Positions 27,802 to 36,809 of a stretch of DNA of 64,000 nucleotides are shown here, piece after piece. Origin of the DNA: Hyphomicrobium_A sp963776675 (lineage in GTDB: Bacteria > Pseudomonadota > Alphaproteobacteria > Rhizobiales > Hyphomicrobiaceae). Within the stretch, counting starts at the first letter, position 1; each line of letters opens with the position of its first letter. A program made the translations under genes and the position numbers. The notes below the pieces were generated by a model that searched no databases, had not been told where the DNA came from, and saw only the letters and a list, made by a program, of their open reading frames with translations. The stretch lies in assembly GCA_963776675.1 (NCBI GenBank), contig CAVZNR010000047.1:1-64000 (forward strand), written 5' to 3'.

Positions 27802-28149
27802 GTGAACCAAATCATCAATCAAATCGTGCAGTTGCTGCAGCAGGGCGTCGTCGCCATCTTCAAATTCCTGCAGCTGGTGTGGACGTGGTCGTTCGGCCAG
27901 ATCATTTCCGTCTTCCAGTCCGACTGGCAGTCATTGCCGGTCTGGAAGATCGTGGTGCTCGTGGTCGTCATCGCGGCGGTGGCCTATCTGCTGTACCTGG
28001 CAGCCGTGCAGCTGTGGGCGGCAGCCGTCAGCGTTTTCAGGGCTTTCGTCGCGCTGCTCAGCGCCTTCGTCACGGTGCTGCCCTATATCGTCGTCGCAGG
28101 GCTCGTCGCCTTTGCGGGCGGCTGGGTGATACACACTGTTAACTTGTGA
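27802..28149 (+). CDS. Hypothetical membrane protein, GTG start
   Basis: 115 aa from a GTG at 27802 with AAGGGGAG upstream. An amphipathic N-terminal helix (NQIINQIVQLLQQGVVAIF) is followed by three hydrophobic segments (about residues 48-70, 73-93 and 94-112). Family unknown. The upstream 160 bp probably carry its promoter, divergent from the PRC-barrel gene. Confidence 0.6.
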   Translation: MNQIINQIVQLLQQGVVAIFKFLQLVWTWSFGQIISVFQSDWQSLPVWKIVVLVVVIAAVAYLLYLAAVQLWAAAVSVFRAFVALLSAFVTVLPYIVVAGLVAFAGGWVIHTVNL

Positions 28150-28319
28150 CAGCGCGCCTCCGCGCACGTGTGATGTCTCCCGGCCACATGGTCACGACCA
28201 AAATGCCGCTGCGGGGAAGCGCCGCGTCGGTGTGCGGCTGGCCGCCACGATGCAGTGCTATCTTTACGGGTGGACAGGTAGGGTCATAGCGGCCCGACAA
28301 ATCGGGGGGACAACCCAAC

Positions 28320-29330
28320 GTGAGGATCACATCCTCCGCAGCATGGCTCGTTCGCGCCTGCATTGCGGCCGTGGCGTTGGCGACCGCCGCGCTCGGCGCG
28401 CACGCCCAGTCGCCGCGCATGAGCGCGTGCGGCAGCGTCGACTACAACGCCATGCTCCTCGACATCATCAAGGGCCTGCCGACGGGCGGCGGCTACAGCC
28501 TCAACTCCGATACTGTCGTGCTGCCGACCGTGTCGGCGCACAACATCGGCGGCGGTCACTGGGAGATGCGCGTCTACGACGGCCATCCCTCCCACTGCAC
28601 CAGCGCCACCTACGCGCTGTTCAGCCACCTCGTGGCAGTGCTGCACAACGGCGGTGCCATCCGCTTGAGCCCCGATGAGTTGCGTTCGCTCGCGGTGCTG
28701 AAGACCATGCCGGACGGGACCGCACGCGAGGACGGCGAGGGCCCCTTCGCGATCTTCAATTCCAATGGCGCCGGCGTCGCCGCGCTTCTCAAGCACACGG
28801 GCACCGGCTTCAGCTTCCGCGACGACAAGCTCGTCTACGCACGCCCCGGCGATTTCGTGAAGCTGTTCTGGAACGAAAACGTGGGCGCCACCGAGCGGGG
28901 CCACCAGGCCGTGTTCACCGGGCACCGGACCATCTCTGGGCGCAACATGGTCTGCTTCTGGGGCAGCCAGCGGCAGAACCGCAAGCGCCGCAACGGCCAC
29001 ACCGAGGCGCTCTACTTCCCGGCCTCTGCGGCCGGCAAGGTGCAAGACGGCTACGGCGAGGTGTGCCGGCCGCGCGGCGACATCAAGGCGATGGTCTTCT
29101 CGCGCGTCACCTGCATGAGGCATCTGGCGGCGGGGCTCGAGGACATGGCCGCGAAAGCCGCCATCCGCGGCGGCACCCCGGATCTGTTCGTCGATGAGTA
29201 TCTGCGGTCGCTGACCGAGCGGTCGTCGGACCACGCCACGCTCGACCGCACGTACGGCATCCTGGCCGCGGCCCCACCACCGCCCGTGCCCGCGACGTTT
29301 GCGGATTCCGGCATCGCGCCGCAGCGGTAG
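28320..29330 (+). CDS. Exported protein, possible papain-like (NlpC/CHAP-like) amidase
   Basis: 336 aa; GTG start with GGGGGG upstream. Signal peptide to about residue 30 (GAHAQSP). A Cys in PSHCTSATYALFSHLV, the motif ARPGDFVKLFWNE and a His in RGHQAVFTGH occur in the order seen in CHAP/NlpC cysteine peptidases that cut peptidoglycan or amides (Cys, then PGD, then GH). This is inference from motif order only, and a non-catalytic secreted protein is equally possible. Downstream residues (GHTEALYFPASAA and a Cys-containing segment) are unassigned. Confidence 0.6.
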   Translation: MRITSSAAWLVRACIAAVALATAALGAHAQSPRMSACGSVDYNAMLLDIIKGLPTGGGYSLNSDTVVLPTVSAHNIGGGHWEMRVYDGHPSHCTSATYALFSHLVAVLHNGGAIRLSPDELRSLAVLKTMPDGTAREDGEGPFAIFNSNGAGVAALLKHTGTGFSFRDDKLVYARPGDFVKLFWNENVGATERGHQAVFTGHRTISGRNMVCFWGSQRQNRKRRNGHTEALYFPASAAGKVQDGYGEVCRPRGDIKAMVFSRVTCMRHLAAGLEDMAAKAAIRGGTPDLFVDEYLRSLTERSSDHATLDRTYGILAAAPPPPVPATFADSGIAPQR

Positions 29331-29453
29331 AGCGACACCACGCATCCCCGTGCTCGACGGGCAATTTGCCCGGGCGCCTTCGGGCAATTCGCTGTGTGGT
29401 CGCTAGCGCCGCCGTGGCACTCACGCTGAGTGAGCTACAGCGAGATTGCCATC

Positions 29454-29991
29454 ATGACCTTCGTCCTTTGGACTGCGGGCATCAGCCGACTTTTCCTGTG
29501 CGCCCTGCTGGCCGTCGCCGCAAGCGCAAGCGCCTTCGCGGCGGAGCCCATAAAAGTCGCCGTCTATCCCTTCGAGCTGGAGGACTTCAGTGCAGCCGGC
29601 GGCGTGGTCGCGACCGACGCGCGCGATGCCAAGTATCTCGCGGAATCCACCGAGGAGGCCAAGAAGTGGCTCTCGGATTCGGGAAAATACGCCGTCGTCG
29701 ACACCGCCGGCGGCCGAGGACGAGCCGGCGAAGACGCACACCATGCATTCCTGCAGCGGCTGCGTGGGGCCGATCACCAAAAAGCTCGGCGCCGATCAGG
29801 CGGTCATCGGCACCGTCACCCGCATCAGCCGCACCGAGTACACGATGCTGATCCAGGTCTTCGATGCTGCCACGGGTGAGCCCGTGTCCCGTTATTTCAC
29901 CGGGCTCAGGATGGGCGCCGACTACTCCTGGCCGCGCGGGGCCAAGTGGCTCATGAAGAATCGGGTTCTGGCCAAGAAGGATGGGGGCTGA
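29454..29991 (+). pseudogene. Exported DUF2380/DUF3280-like protein, frameshifted
   Basis: Starts MTFVLWTAGIS with a signal peptide ending ASAFAAEP, then VAVYPFELEDFSAAGG and STEEAKKWLSDSGKYAVVDT. Near 29703 the frame shifts. The continuation EDEPAKTHTMHSCSGCVGP, GADQAVIGTVTRISRTEYTM and GADYSWPRGAKWLMKNRVLA reads on to a stop at 29991. Repaired, it is a roughly 178-residue periplasmic protein of a family often annotated DUF2380 or DUF3280; I am unsure which. Its 3' end overlaps the convergent methyltransferase by about 40 bp. Confidence 0.65.
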
Positions 29992-30622
29992 GCCCATCGC
30001 CGCCGCGTCGCTTCTGGGCGAGCAGCACGGTCGCGCCATCGCAGTCGGCGTCCTCGACGGCGAACGCGACGATCTCGATGCCGCGCTCGGCGAGCAGGCT
30101 CTCATACGCGCGCGGCGACAGGCTCGAGTGGTAGACGACGTCGTCGCCGACGTGCCCCGTCACCTCGCCGGCGTCGGGCCCCACCGTCAGCATGAGCGCA
30201 CCCCCCGGACCCAGGTGCTCGGCCATGCGCGCGAGCGCACCTTTTTGCTCGTCGGGCGTGAGGTGGAAGAAGCTGTGCCAGCCGATGATCCCGTCGAAGG
30301 TCTCGCCGAGGGCGAGCGTGCGCATGTCGGCATGCAGCCAGCGCGCATCCGGGAGACGCGCGCGCGCGATCTCCAGCATCGGCTCGGAAAAATCGGCGCC
30401 GGTCACGGCATAGCCTTGCGTCAGGAGATAGCGCGCGATGGGGTCGCCGGAGCCGCATCCCAGATCGAGGATGCGCCCGCCGCGCGGCACCAGGCTGCAG
30501 AAGCGGTCGAGCCACGTGCGTTCGACCAGACGCTTGCCTCGCTCGGCATCGAAGCGCGCGGCGTTGCGCTCATAGATGTCCTGGGTGCGCTGAGCGATAT
30601 GCTTGAGGTCGTCCTGGGGCAC
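29951..30622 (-). CDS. Class I SAM-dependent methyltransferase
   Basis: 223 aa. Rossmann-fold methyltransferase with motif I ILDLGCGSGDPIARYL, motif II DFSEPMLEIARARLP, an acidic post-motif (LHADMRTLAL) and GIIGWHSFFHLTPDEQ. A tail GPDAGEVTGHVGDDVVYHSS follows. Similar proteins are annotated as general small-molecule methyltransferases; substrate unknown. Followed 12 bp downstream by the SemiSWEET gene region on the same strand. Confidence 0.88.
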   Translation of the reverse strand: MPQDDLKHIAQRTQDIYERNAARFDAERGKRLVERTWLDRFCSLVPRGGRILDLGCGSGDPIARYLLTQGYAVTGADFSEPMLEIARARLPDARWLHADMRTLALGETFDGIIGWHSFFHLTPDEQKGALARMAEHLGPGGALMLTVGPDAGEVTGHVGDDVVYHSSLSPRAYESLLAERGIEIVAFAVEDADCDGATVLLAQKRRGGDGLSPHPSWPEPDSS

Positions 30623-30634
30623 GCGGAGCAGAGC

Positions 30635-30889
30635 CTAACCGTGCCGGATCTTGAAGACCAGGATCGTGCCGGCGAGCCCCAGCGTCACGGCATTCGCCAG
30701 GATCAGCGGCAGATCCCCGATCATCGCGCCGTAGATGAGCCACGCGATGACGCCGGCGACCAGGATGGAGAACATCCACAGCGAGATGTCGTGGGTCGAG
30801 CGCGTGCGCCACGTCTTGACCACTTGGGGCACGAACGCAGCCGTTGTCAGCACGCCGGCCAGCAGTCCGAGCAGCGTCACAGCCGTCAT
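30635..30889 (-). CDS. SemiSWEET-like sugar transporter
   Basis: 84 aa from the ATG at 30889 (ATAGGAG upstream). Three membrane helices and a PQ-loop motif (FVPQVVKTWRTRSTHDISLW) identify a bacterial half-SWEET that works as a homodimer for sugar movement across the inner membrane. Also present are MFSILVAGVIAWLIYG and LANAVTLGLAGTILVFKIR. Transcribed toward and just upstream of the methyltransferase. Confidence 0.9.
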   Translation of the reverse strand: MTAVTLLGLLAGVLTTAAFVPQVVKTWRTRSTHDISLWMFSILVAGVIAWLIYGAMIGDLPLILANAVTLGLAGTILVFKIRHG

Positions 30890-31084
30890 GAAAACTCCTA
30901 TTCGGTCATTGAATTCGCGCCCGTATGCGGCGCCGCGCGCCGTGGGTTGGCCGCTTCTTAACGCTGCACGCGGTGCCCGGCAATGGGTAGACGGCCGTTC
31001 GCGTTTGCCGTAGCTGCTCTCCGACAGCATTGAGGCTGCCCCGGTCCTGCACTGAGGCCGGGCCAGGTCGCACAAGCGGGTTCC

Positions 31085-32274
31085 GTGAGCAAGAACGCAC
31101 CCAGCCGTTACGACGCGATCATCCTCGGCGCCGGCGGGGCGGGGATGATGTGCGCATTCACGGCGGGCCAGCGCGGCCGCACGGTCCTGCTGATCGACCA
31201 TGCCGACGAGCCGGGAAAGAAGATCCTCATATCGGGCGGCGGACGTTGCAACTTCACCAACCTCCACACCGCGCCCGAGCGCTTTCTGTCGGCCAATCCG
31301 CACTTCGCCAAGTCGGCACTGCGCCGCTTCCGCCCCGAGGATTTTATCGCGCTGGTCGAGCGGCATCGGATCGCCTGGCATGAGAAGACGCTGGGTCAGC
31401 TTTTTTGCGACGGCTCGGCCCGGCAGATCGTCGCCATGCTGCGCGACGAATGCGCCAAGGGACACGTGCGAGCTGCGGCTCGGCCAAGGTGTGGGCGAGC
31501 TGGAGTGCGCCGACGGGATGTACCGCGTGCGCTGCGGCGACGAGGTCGCGACCGCGCCGGCCTTGGTGATCGCCACCGGTGGCCCGTCGATCCCGAAAAT
31601 GGGGGCGACCGGCTTTGCCTACGATCTTGCCCGCAAGTTCGGCCTCGAGGTCGTCGCGCCCCGGCCGGCGCTCGTGCCGCTGACGCTCGGCAAAGACGAG
31701 GCTCTGTTCCAGTCGCTGTCGGGTGTCGCAACCGATGTCGTCGCGCGCTGCGGCGAGCGCTGAATTTCGCGAAGCGGCGCTGTTCACGCACAAGGGGCTC
31801 TCCGGCCCGGCGATCCTGCAGATTTCCTCGTACTGGCAACAGGGCGACGAGATCGGAATCGACTTTCTGCCCGCGCTCGGGGCGGACTGGCTGGTCGAGG
31901 CAAAACGCGCCCATCCCCGCTCTGCGCTGCGCACGGTGCTGGCGCATGCCCTGCCGGCGCGTCTTGCCGAAGCGCTGGCCGAGCGCATGGCGCTCAGCGC
32001 AGAGCTGGCAAATACGCCGGACCGGATCCTGCAAGATGCCAAGCGCCGGCTGTCCGATTGGCGCTTTCGCCCCAGCGGGACGGAAGGCTATGCCAAAGCC
32101 GAGGTCACGGCCGGCGGCATCAGCACCGATGAATTGTCGTCGCAGACCATGCAGGCCAAGCGCGTGCCGGGCCTCTTCGCGATCGGCGAGGCGGTGGACG
32201 TGACGGGCTGGCTCGGCGGCTACAATTTTCAGTGGGCCTGGGCGAGCGGCTGGGCGGCCGGTCAGGCGCTGTAA
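31085..32274 (+). pseudogene. BaiN/HI0933-family FAD-dependent oxidoreductase, two frameshifts
   Basis: Flavoprotein of the YhiN/BaiN family. The first 130 residues contain the FAD motif ILGAGGAGMMCAFTAGQRG and the family signature SGGGRCNFTNLH. Near 31466 the frame moves to CELRLGQGVGELECADGMYR, then GGPSIPKMGATGFAYDLARK. Near 31755 it moves again to REAALFTHKGLSGPAILQIS and ends with GLFAIGEAVDVTGWLGGYNFQWAWASG. The repaired length of about 395 aa matches the family. All three segments are highly conserved, so single-base errors are more likely than decay. GTG start. Confidence 0.8.
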
Positions 32275-32282
32275 GTCGTCAA

Positions 32283-32308
32283 TGCCCCGGCCGGCCCGTC
32301 TTGCGCGG
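32283..32308. repeat. uvrB 3'-end-like repeat, copy A
   Basis: 26 bp identical to copy B (33096-33121) and 23/26 identical to copy C at the true uvrB end (33659-33684). On the minus strand all three encode PRKTGRPG followed by His or Gln and a stop. This copy starts 2 bp beyond the DUF502 stop. Confidence 0.8.
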
Positions 32309-32309
32309 C

Positions 32310-32963
32310 TCACGCCGGCTTTGCGATCGCCGCTTTGCCCTCCACAGCTTTCGCGCCGGGTGGCGTGATTCCCATCGACACATACACGCTCATCAGCTCG
32401 TCGATGCCACCCGGCGCCGGCTCGATCCACTTCGCCGGAACGTAGACGAGGGCGCCGCCGACCGGCACCGGCGCGGACGGAATGAGCACGCCGAGATAGT
32501 CCTCCTCGCCGAGCCGGATCGGCGTTCTCGACGGCAGCAGTGCGAGCACCGCGGCACTTGGCTTGCCACCGAAATAGCACCACACCGGGCTCATGCCCTT
32601 GAGGCTGTCGCCGCCCTTGGTGTCGACCACGGAGACGAAGCGGCTTGTCAGGTCATAGAGGTTGGAGACCAGCGGGATGCGGCGGATGACGCTGTCGAAC
32701 AGCGCCGCGATCCAGGCTCCGAGCCGCAAATGCACGGCCAGGCCGAGCGCATAGATGGCGGCGGCGATGATGCCGAGGCCGATCAGGTACGAGGCCAGCT
32801 CCGAGGGCCCGATCCCGAGCGACGCGAGGAAGCGGCCGAAGCCGCTGCCCGGCCCGAAATACTGGTTGAGGATCGACAGCAGCCAGACGATGACGAAGAG
32901 CGTGAGCAGGAGTGGCAGTGCGGCCAGCAGGCCGGTGAGAAAAATGCGCCCGAACCTGCTCAT
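32310..32963 (-). CDS. DUF502 family membrane protein
   Basis: 217 aa; GGGAG upstream of ATG. Two N-terminal membrane helices (FLTGLLAALPLLLTLFVIVW and ELASYLIGLGIIAAAIYALG) are followed by a soluble domain with IRRIPLVSNLYDLTSRFVS, a GGKPSAAVLALLPSRTPIRL strand pair and VLIPSAPVPVGGALVYVP. This is the standard DUF502 arrangement. Function unknown in bacteria. Flanked by uvrB-tail repeats A and B. Confidence 0.9.
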   Translation of the reverse strand: MSRFGRIFLTGLLAALPLLLTLFVIVWLLSILNQYFGPGSGFGRFLASLGIGPSELASYLIGLGIIAAAIYALGLAVHLRLGAWIAALFDSVIRRIPLVSNLYDLTSRFVSVVDTKGGDSLKGMSPVWCYFGGKPSAAVLALLPSRTPIRLGEEDYLGVLIPSAPVPVGGALVYVPAKWIEPAPGGIDELMSVYVSMGITPPGAKAVEGKAAIAKPA

Positions 32964-33095
32964 GCTGTGCTCCCGTGTCCGGCGGGGAGATCCCGCGTTC
33001 TGTCCAGAGCGAGCGTCGGCAACGTGGGCCGCCGCGTCAAGGTCTCCCTGGGTTTTTCAGAGGACGTGAAGGGACTTGGCTTCGGTCCCGGCTAC

Positions 33096-33121
33096 TGCCC
33101 CGGCCGGCCCGTCTTGCGCGG
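33096..33121. repeat. uvrB 3'-end-like repeat, copy B
   Basis: Identical over 26 bp to copy A. Its similarity to the genuine uvrB end extends about 11 bp further (the GRPRK codons), and on the minus strand it reads RGRPRKTGRPGQ then stop. It begins about 12 bp downstream of the toxin gene's repaired stop. Confidence 0.8.
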
Positions 33122-33133
33122 TCGTCCGCGTTC

Positions 33134-33387
33134 TCACTTGATCAGCCGCTCGTAATCGTCGTGGGAGCCGATCCAGTACCACGAAAGCCGTCTTCCACTT
33201 CGAGTGCCAGTGCGCGGTAGCCACGGCCGACACGCGCCGACCAACGGCGGCCGATCTTCTTGAAGCGTAGCGAAGGATGATTTGGGTTCTGCTTGAGCAG
33301 GTTGAATGCTCTATCGGCTTGTGCGCGGATTTTTTCCGGAAGGGCGTCGTACGCCTTCCAGAAATCCGCGTCGGCCGAGTGTCTCAC
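33134..33387 (-). CDS. RelE/ParE-superfamily toxin, 3' frameshift
   Basis: Toxin of a type II system, about 83 aa. It has an N-terminal helical pair (FWKAYDALPEKIRAQADRAF), LLKQNPNHPSLRFKKIG and the core strand RWSARVGRGYRALALEV. The uninterrupted frame ends unusually at 33142. Restoring one base near 33190 gives FRWYWIGSHDDYERLIK, the family ending, with the stop at 33134. If the indel is real the toxin's C-terminal catalytic strand is lost. Follows its antitoxin by 23 bp. Confidence 0.78.
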
Positions 33388-33410
33388 GACGATGCACCGT
33401 GCGAACGACG

Positions 33411-33611
33411 CTACAGATCTCTAACGCGTCCGGCCTTGTGGTTCTCCAGGGCCTTCGCCTCGATGGCGTCGAGCTTGCCCGCCTTGGCGTCGCGCTCGAT
33501 CTTTTCGTCGAACAGGCGCTCCTCGAGCTCGTCGAGCCACGCGCGAAATGTCCTCAGCTCCTCGGGCGAGAGCTGGGCGACGGCCGCCTCGATTTCTTCC
33601 AGCTTGGTCAT
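33411..33611 (-). CDS. Antitoxin of a RelE/ParE-type module
   Basis: 66 aa, highly charged, mostly helical (LEEIEAAVAQLSPEELRTFR, RAWLDELEERLFDEKIERDA). The C-terminal toxin-wrapping tail ends KAGRVRDL. Sequences beginning with IEAAVAQLSPEEL are typical of small antitoxins encoded upstream of RelE-family toxins. It lies directly before the toxin gene on the same strand and just after the end of uvrB. Confidence 0.8.
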   Translation of the reverse strand: MTKLEEIEAAVAQLSPEELRTFRAWLDELEERLFDEKIERDAKAGKLDAIEAKALENHKAGRVRDL

Positions 33612-33654
33612 GTCGTTCTAGATACCACAGGACGCTCACCCGCGCGAGACGGCC

Positions 33655-36600
33655 CTAGTGCCCCGGCCTCCCGGTCTTGCGCGGACGCCCGCGGCGTCCC
33701 TTCTTTTCTTTCTCCGTCAGCACCTCGACGGTGCGCGCGGGCTTGGCGGGCGGCGCCTTGCCGCTCTTAACGGGCAGCGACGCGTGCGGGCCCATCTCAT
33801 CCAGCGTCGGCTTGTGCGGGCCCTTCACCTTTTCGCCGAAGGCGCCTGCCTTCACGCGCGGATCTATGTCGCTCACGCGGGCTGATGGGCGGCCTCCGCC
33901 GCCCGCCCGCTCCGCGGGGGCGCGGCTCGCCGCGGCGGCCGCTTGGCCGCTTGCCGCTTCGCGGCGTGGAAGCGGCCGGTCGGTGCCCGGACCCATGTCG
34001 TCGAGTGAGGGTTTGCGGACGCGCGATGACAGCGGGACAGCAGTCTGCTGCGCATTTGTCGGCTGCACCGGCTCGTACTCGGTGGCGATGCGGGAGCGGG
34101 CGCCTTCGCTGGCGTCTCGCTCAACCCCACTTCTCCCTCCCCCTTGATGGGGGAGGGTTGGGGTGGGGGTGGTGCTCCCAGGTCCGACGTTCGTTGATCC
34201 CCCCCTCCCTAGCCCTCCCCCGCGAGGGGGGAGGGAAGAAGAGGGTGAGCCCACCGTGCTTTTCCTCGGCGACGGCAAGTTCGCCTTGGCGCCGTACTTC
34301 TTCGCGCCCTTGAAGGCGCCGGCGCGATCCTCCACCTCCGTCTGCCGCGCGAGCGGATCGTCGGAGATCGCTAGCTCGGTCTCGCGCAGCCGCTTGATCT
34401 CGTCGCGCAGCCGCGCCGCCGTCTCGAACTCCAGGTCGGCCGCCGCTTCCCGCATGCGGCTCTCCATGTCCTCGATCACGGCCGCCAGGTTGTGGCCGAC
34501 CAGCGGCGCATCCGCGAGCCCGGCGTCCACCGTCACGTGGTCCTGCTCGTACACCGACGCCATCACGTCGTGGATGTTGCTCTTGATGCTTTCCGGCGTG
34601 ATGCCGTTGGCGGCGTTGTAGGCGACCTGCTTCTCGCGCCGGCGGTTGGTCTCGGCGATGGCGCGCTCCATGGAGCCCGTGACGTGATCCGCATACAGGA
34701 TCACGCGGCCGTCGACGTTGCGCGCCGCACGCCCGATGGTCTGCACGAGCGAGGTTTCCGAGCGCAGGAAGCCTTCCTTGTCGGCGTCGAGTATGGCGAC
34801 CAGCCCGCACTCGGGGATGTCGAGGCCTTCTCTGAGCAAATTGATGCCGATCAGCACGTCGAAGGCGCCGAGCCGCAGATCGCGGATGATCTCGATGCGC
34901 TCCAGCGTCTCGATGTCGGAGTGCATGTAGCGCACGCGCACGCCCGCCTCGTGCATGTACTCGGTCAGGTCCTCGGCCATGCGCTTGGTCAGCACCGTCA
35001 CCAGCGTGCGGTAGCCGGCCTTGGACACCTCGCGCACCTCGTGCAGCAGGTCGTCGACCTGCGTCTTGGCCGTGCGCACGATCACCGGCGGGTCGGTCAG
35101 CCCCGTGGGGCGGATCACCTGCTCGACGAAGGCGCCGCCGGTCTCCTCCAGCTCCCACGATCCCGGCGTCGCCGACACGAACGCGGTCTGCGGGCGCATG
35201 GCGTCCCACTCCTCGAAGCGCAGCGGGCGATTGTCCATGCACGAGGGCAGCCGGAAGCCGTACTCGGCCAGCGTCGCCTTGCGCCGGTAGTCGCCGCGGA
35301 ACATGCCGCCGATCTGCGGCACCGTCACGTGGCTCTCGTCGACGAACACCAGCGCGTTGTCGGGCAGGTATTCAAACAGCGTCGGCGGCGGCTCGCCGGG
35401 ATTGCGGCCCGTGAGATAGCGCGAGTAGTTCTCGATGCCGGCGCAAGATCCCGTCGCCTCCATCATCTCCATGTCGAACACGGTGCGCTGCTCCAGCCGC
35501 TGCGCCTCCAGCAGCTTGCCGGCGTCATACAACTCGTTGAGGCGCTGCTTCAGCTCAGCTCTTGATCGACTTGATGGCCTGCTGCAGCGTCGGCTTGGGC
35601 GTCACGTAGTGCGAGTTGGAGTAGATCTTGATCAGCGCCAGCTCGTCGGTCTTCTGGCCGGTGAGCGGATCGAACTCGGTGATGCTCTCGATCTCGTCGC
35701 CGAACAGCGAGAAGCGCCAGGCGCGGTCCTCCAAGTGGGCCGGGAACAATTCGATGGTGTCGCCGCGCACGCGGAAGGCGCCGCGCTGGAAGGCGGCGTC
35801 GTTGCGGCGGTAGTGCAGCGCCACCAGGTCGGCGATCAGCTGCTCGCGCGACAGCTTCTCGCCTGTCTGCACGGTGAACGTCATCGCCGTGTAGGTCTCG
35901 ACCGAGCCGATGCCGTAGATGCACGACACGGAAGCGACGATGATCACGTCGTCGCGCTCCAGCAGCGCGCGCGTCGCCGCGTGGCGCATGCGGTCGATCT
36001 GCTCGTTGATCGAGCTTTCCTTCTCGATGTAGGTGTCCGTGCGCGGCACGTAGGCCTCGGGCTGGTAGTAGTCGTAGTACGACACGAAGTACTCGACCGC
36101 GTTGTCGGGGAAGAAGTTCTTGAACTCTCCGTAGAGCTGCGCGGCCAGCGTCTTGTTGGGCGCCAGGATCAGCGCCGGGCGCTGGGTGCCGGCGATCACC
36201 TGCGCCATGGTGTAGGTCTTGCCCGAGCCGGTGACGCCGAGCAGCACCTGGCTGCGCTCGTGCTCGCTGATGCCCTTGACGAGCTCGGCGATGGCGGTCG
36301 GCTGATCACCCTTGGGCTCGTAATGCGAGACCAGCTTGAACCGGACGCCGCCTTCCGACTTCTCCGGGCGCGGCGGACGGTGCGGCGTGAAGGTGCCCAG
36401 ATGACCGGAGACCAGCGGGTGCGTGGCCAGCATCGGCTGGGTCTGCAGCATCTCGCGCGCCCGTTCCGAGCGCTCGGCCGGCTTGGCGAGCAGCGCGTCG
36501 AGGTAACGGGAGGTCTGCTCCCCGGCCATGGGCGGCCGCGGCCCCTGCTGGCGCAGCGCCGGCAAGGTCGGCCTGCCGCTGTCGAACCCCGCCTGCGGCA

Positions 36601-36778
36601 CCTCGGTGAATCCGCTCGGGATGGTCGTGCTGGAAGCGCGCGCGGCGGCCGTGCTGGAATCACGTGTGGATGGCGTCCCCGCCGCCGTCTCGGAGGGCGG
36701 CGGCGCGGGCTTGCCCGACTTCCCGCGCGAGACGCGGGGCTTGGGCGTGGTGTCTTTATCCTTGGGGGGGCGCGGCAT
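33655..36778 (-). CDS. uvrB: Excinuclease ABC subunit B, internal frameshift and long tails
   Basis: DNA damage-recognition helicase of nucleotide excision repair. Walker A LLGVTGSGKTYTMAQV, the beta-hairpin region YYDYYQPEAYVPRTDTYIEK, DESHVTVPQIGGMFRGDYRR, LIGINLLREGLDIPE, GRAARNVDGRVILYAD and the C-terminal UVR motif (MREAAADLEFETAARLRDEI) are all present. The gene is split near 35545: IKS-stop instead of IKEELKQRLNEL. Deleting one T (AGCTGAGCTG) restores the frame. Repaired length is about 1040 aa versus about 670 usual, from a Pro/Ser N-terminal extension of about 150 aa and a C-terminal tail of about 250 aa. The tail holds a KPSLDDMGP/KPTLDEMGP repeat and an inserted palindromic element. 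Confidence 0.93.
33659..33684. repeat. uvrB 3'-end repeat, copy C (within the gene)
   Basis: The genuine last codons of uvrB (GRPRKTGRPGH then stop on the minus strand). It differs at 3 of 26 positions from copies A and B. Confidence 0.8.
34119..34250. mobile_element. 132-bp palindromic (MITE-like) element inside the uvrB tail
   Basis: The ends are near-perfect inverted repeats of about 24 bp (GCTCAACCCCACTTCTCCCT on the left; the right end reads GCTCACCCTCTTCTTCCCT on the other strand). Each end also carries an internal hairpin (CCCTCCCCC-TTGA-TGGGGGAGGG; CCCTCCCCC-GCGA-GGGGGGAGGG). The length is 44 codons, and uvrB stays open through it, encoding LPPRGGGLGRGGS...PTPTLPHQGGGRS. Such sequences match the style of rhizobial intergenic palindromic repeats. 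Confidence 0.75.
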
Positions 36779-36809
36779 GGGGCGAATATGGCGTGCGCCG
36801 CGGGCCGGC

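Noticed and set aside
33655..35532. uvrB as two separate genes
   Set aside because: The two frames join without loss of conserved residues at one base, so they are one gene with a frame break.
36196..36809. NhaA extended to 822 residues, overlapping uvrB
   Set aside because: The sequence past the frame break is non-conserved and low in complexity. A shifted frame gives a normal NhaA end at 36810.
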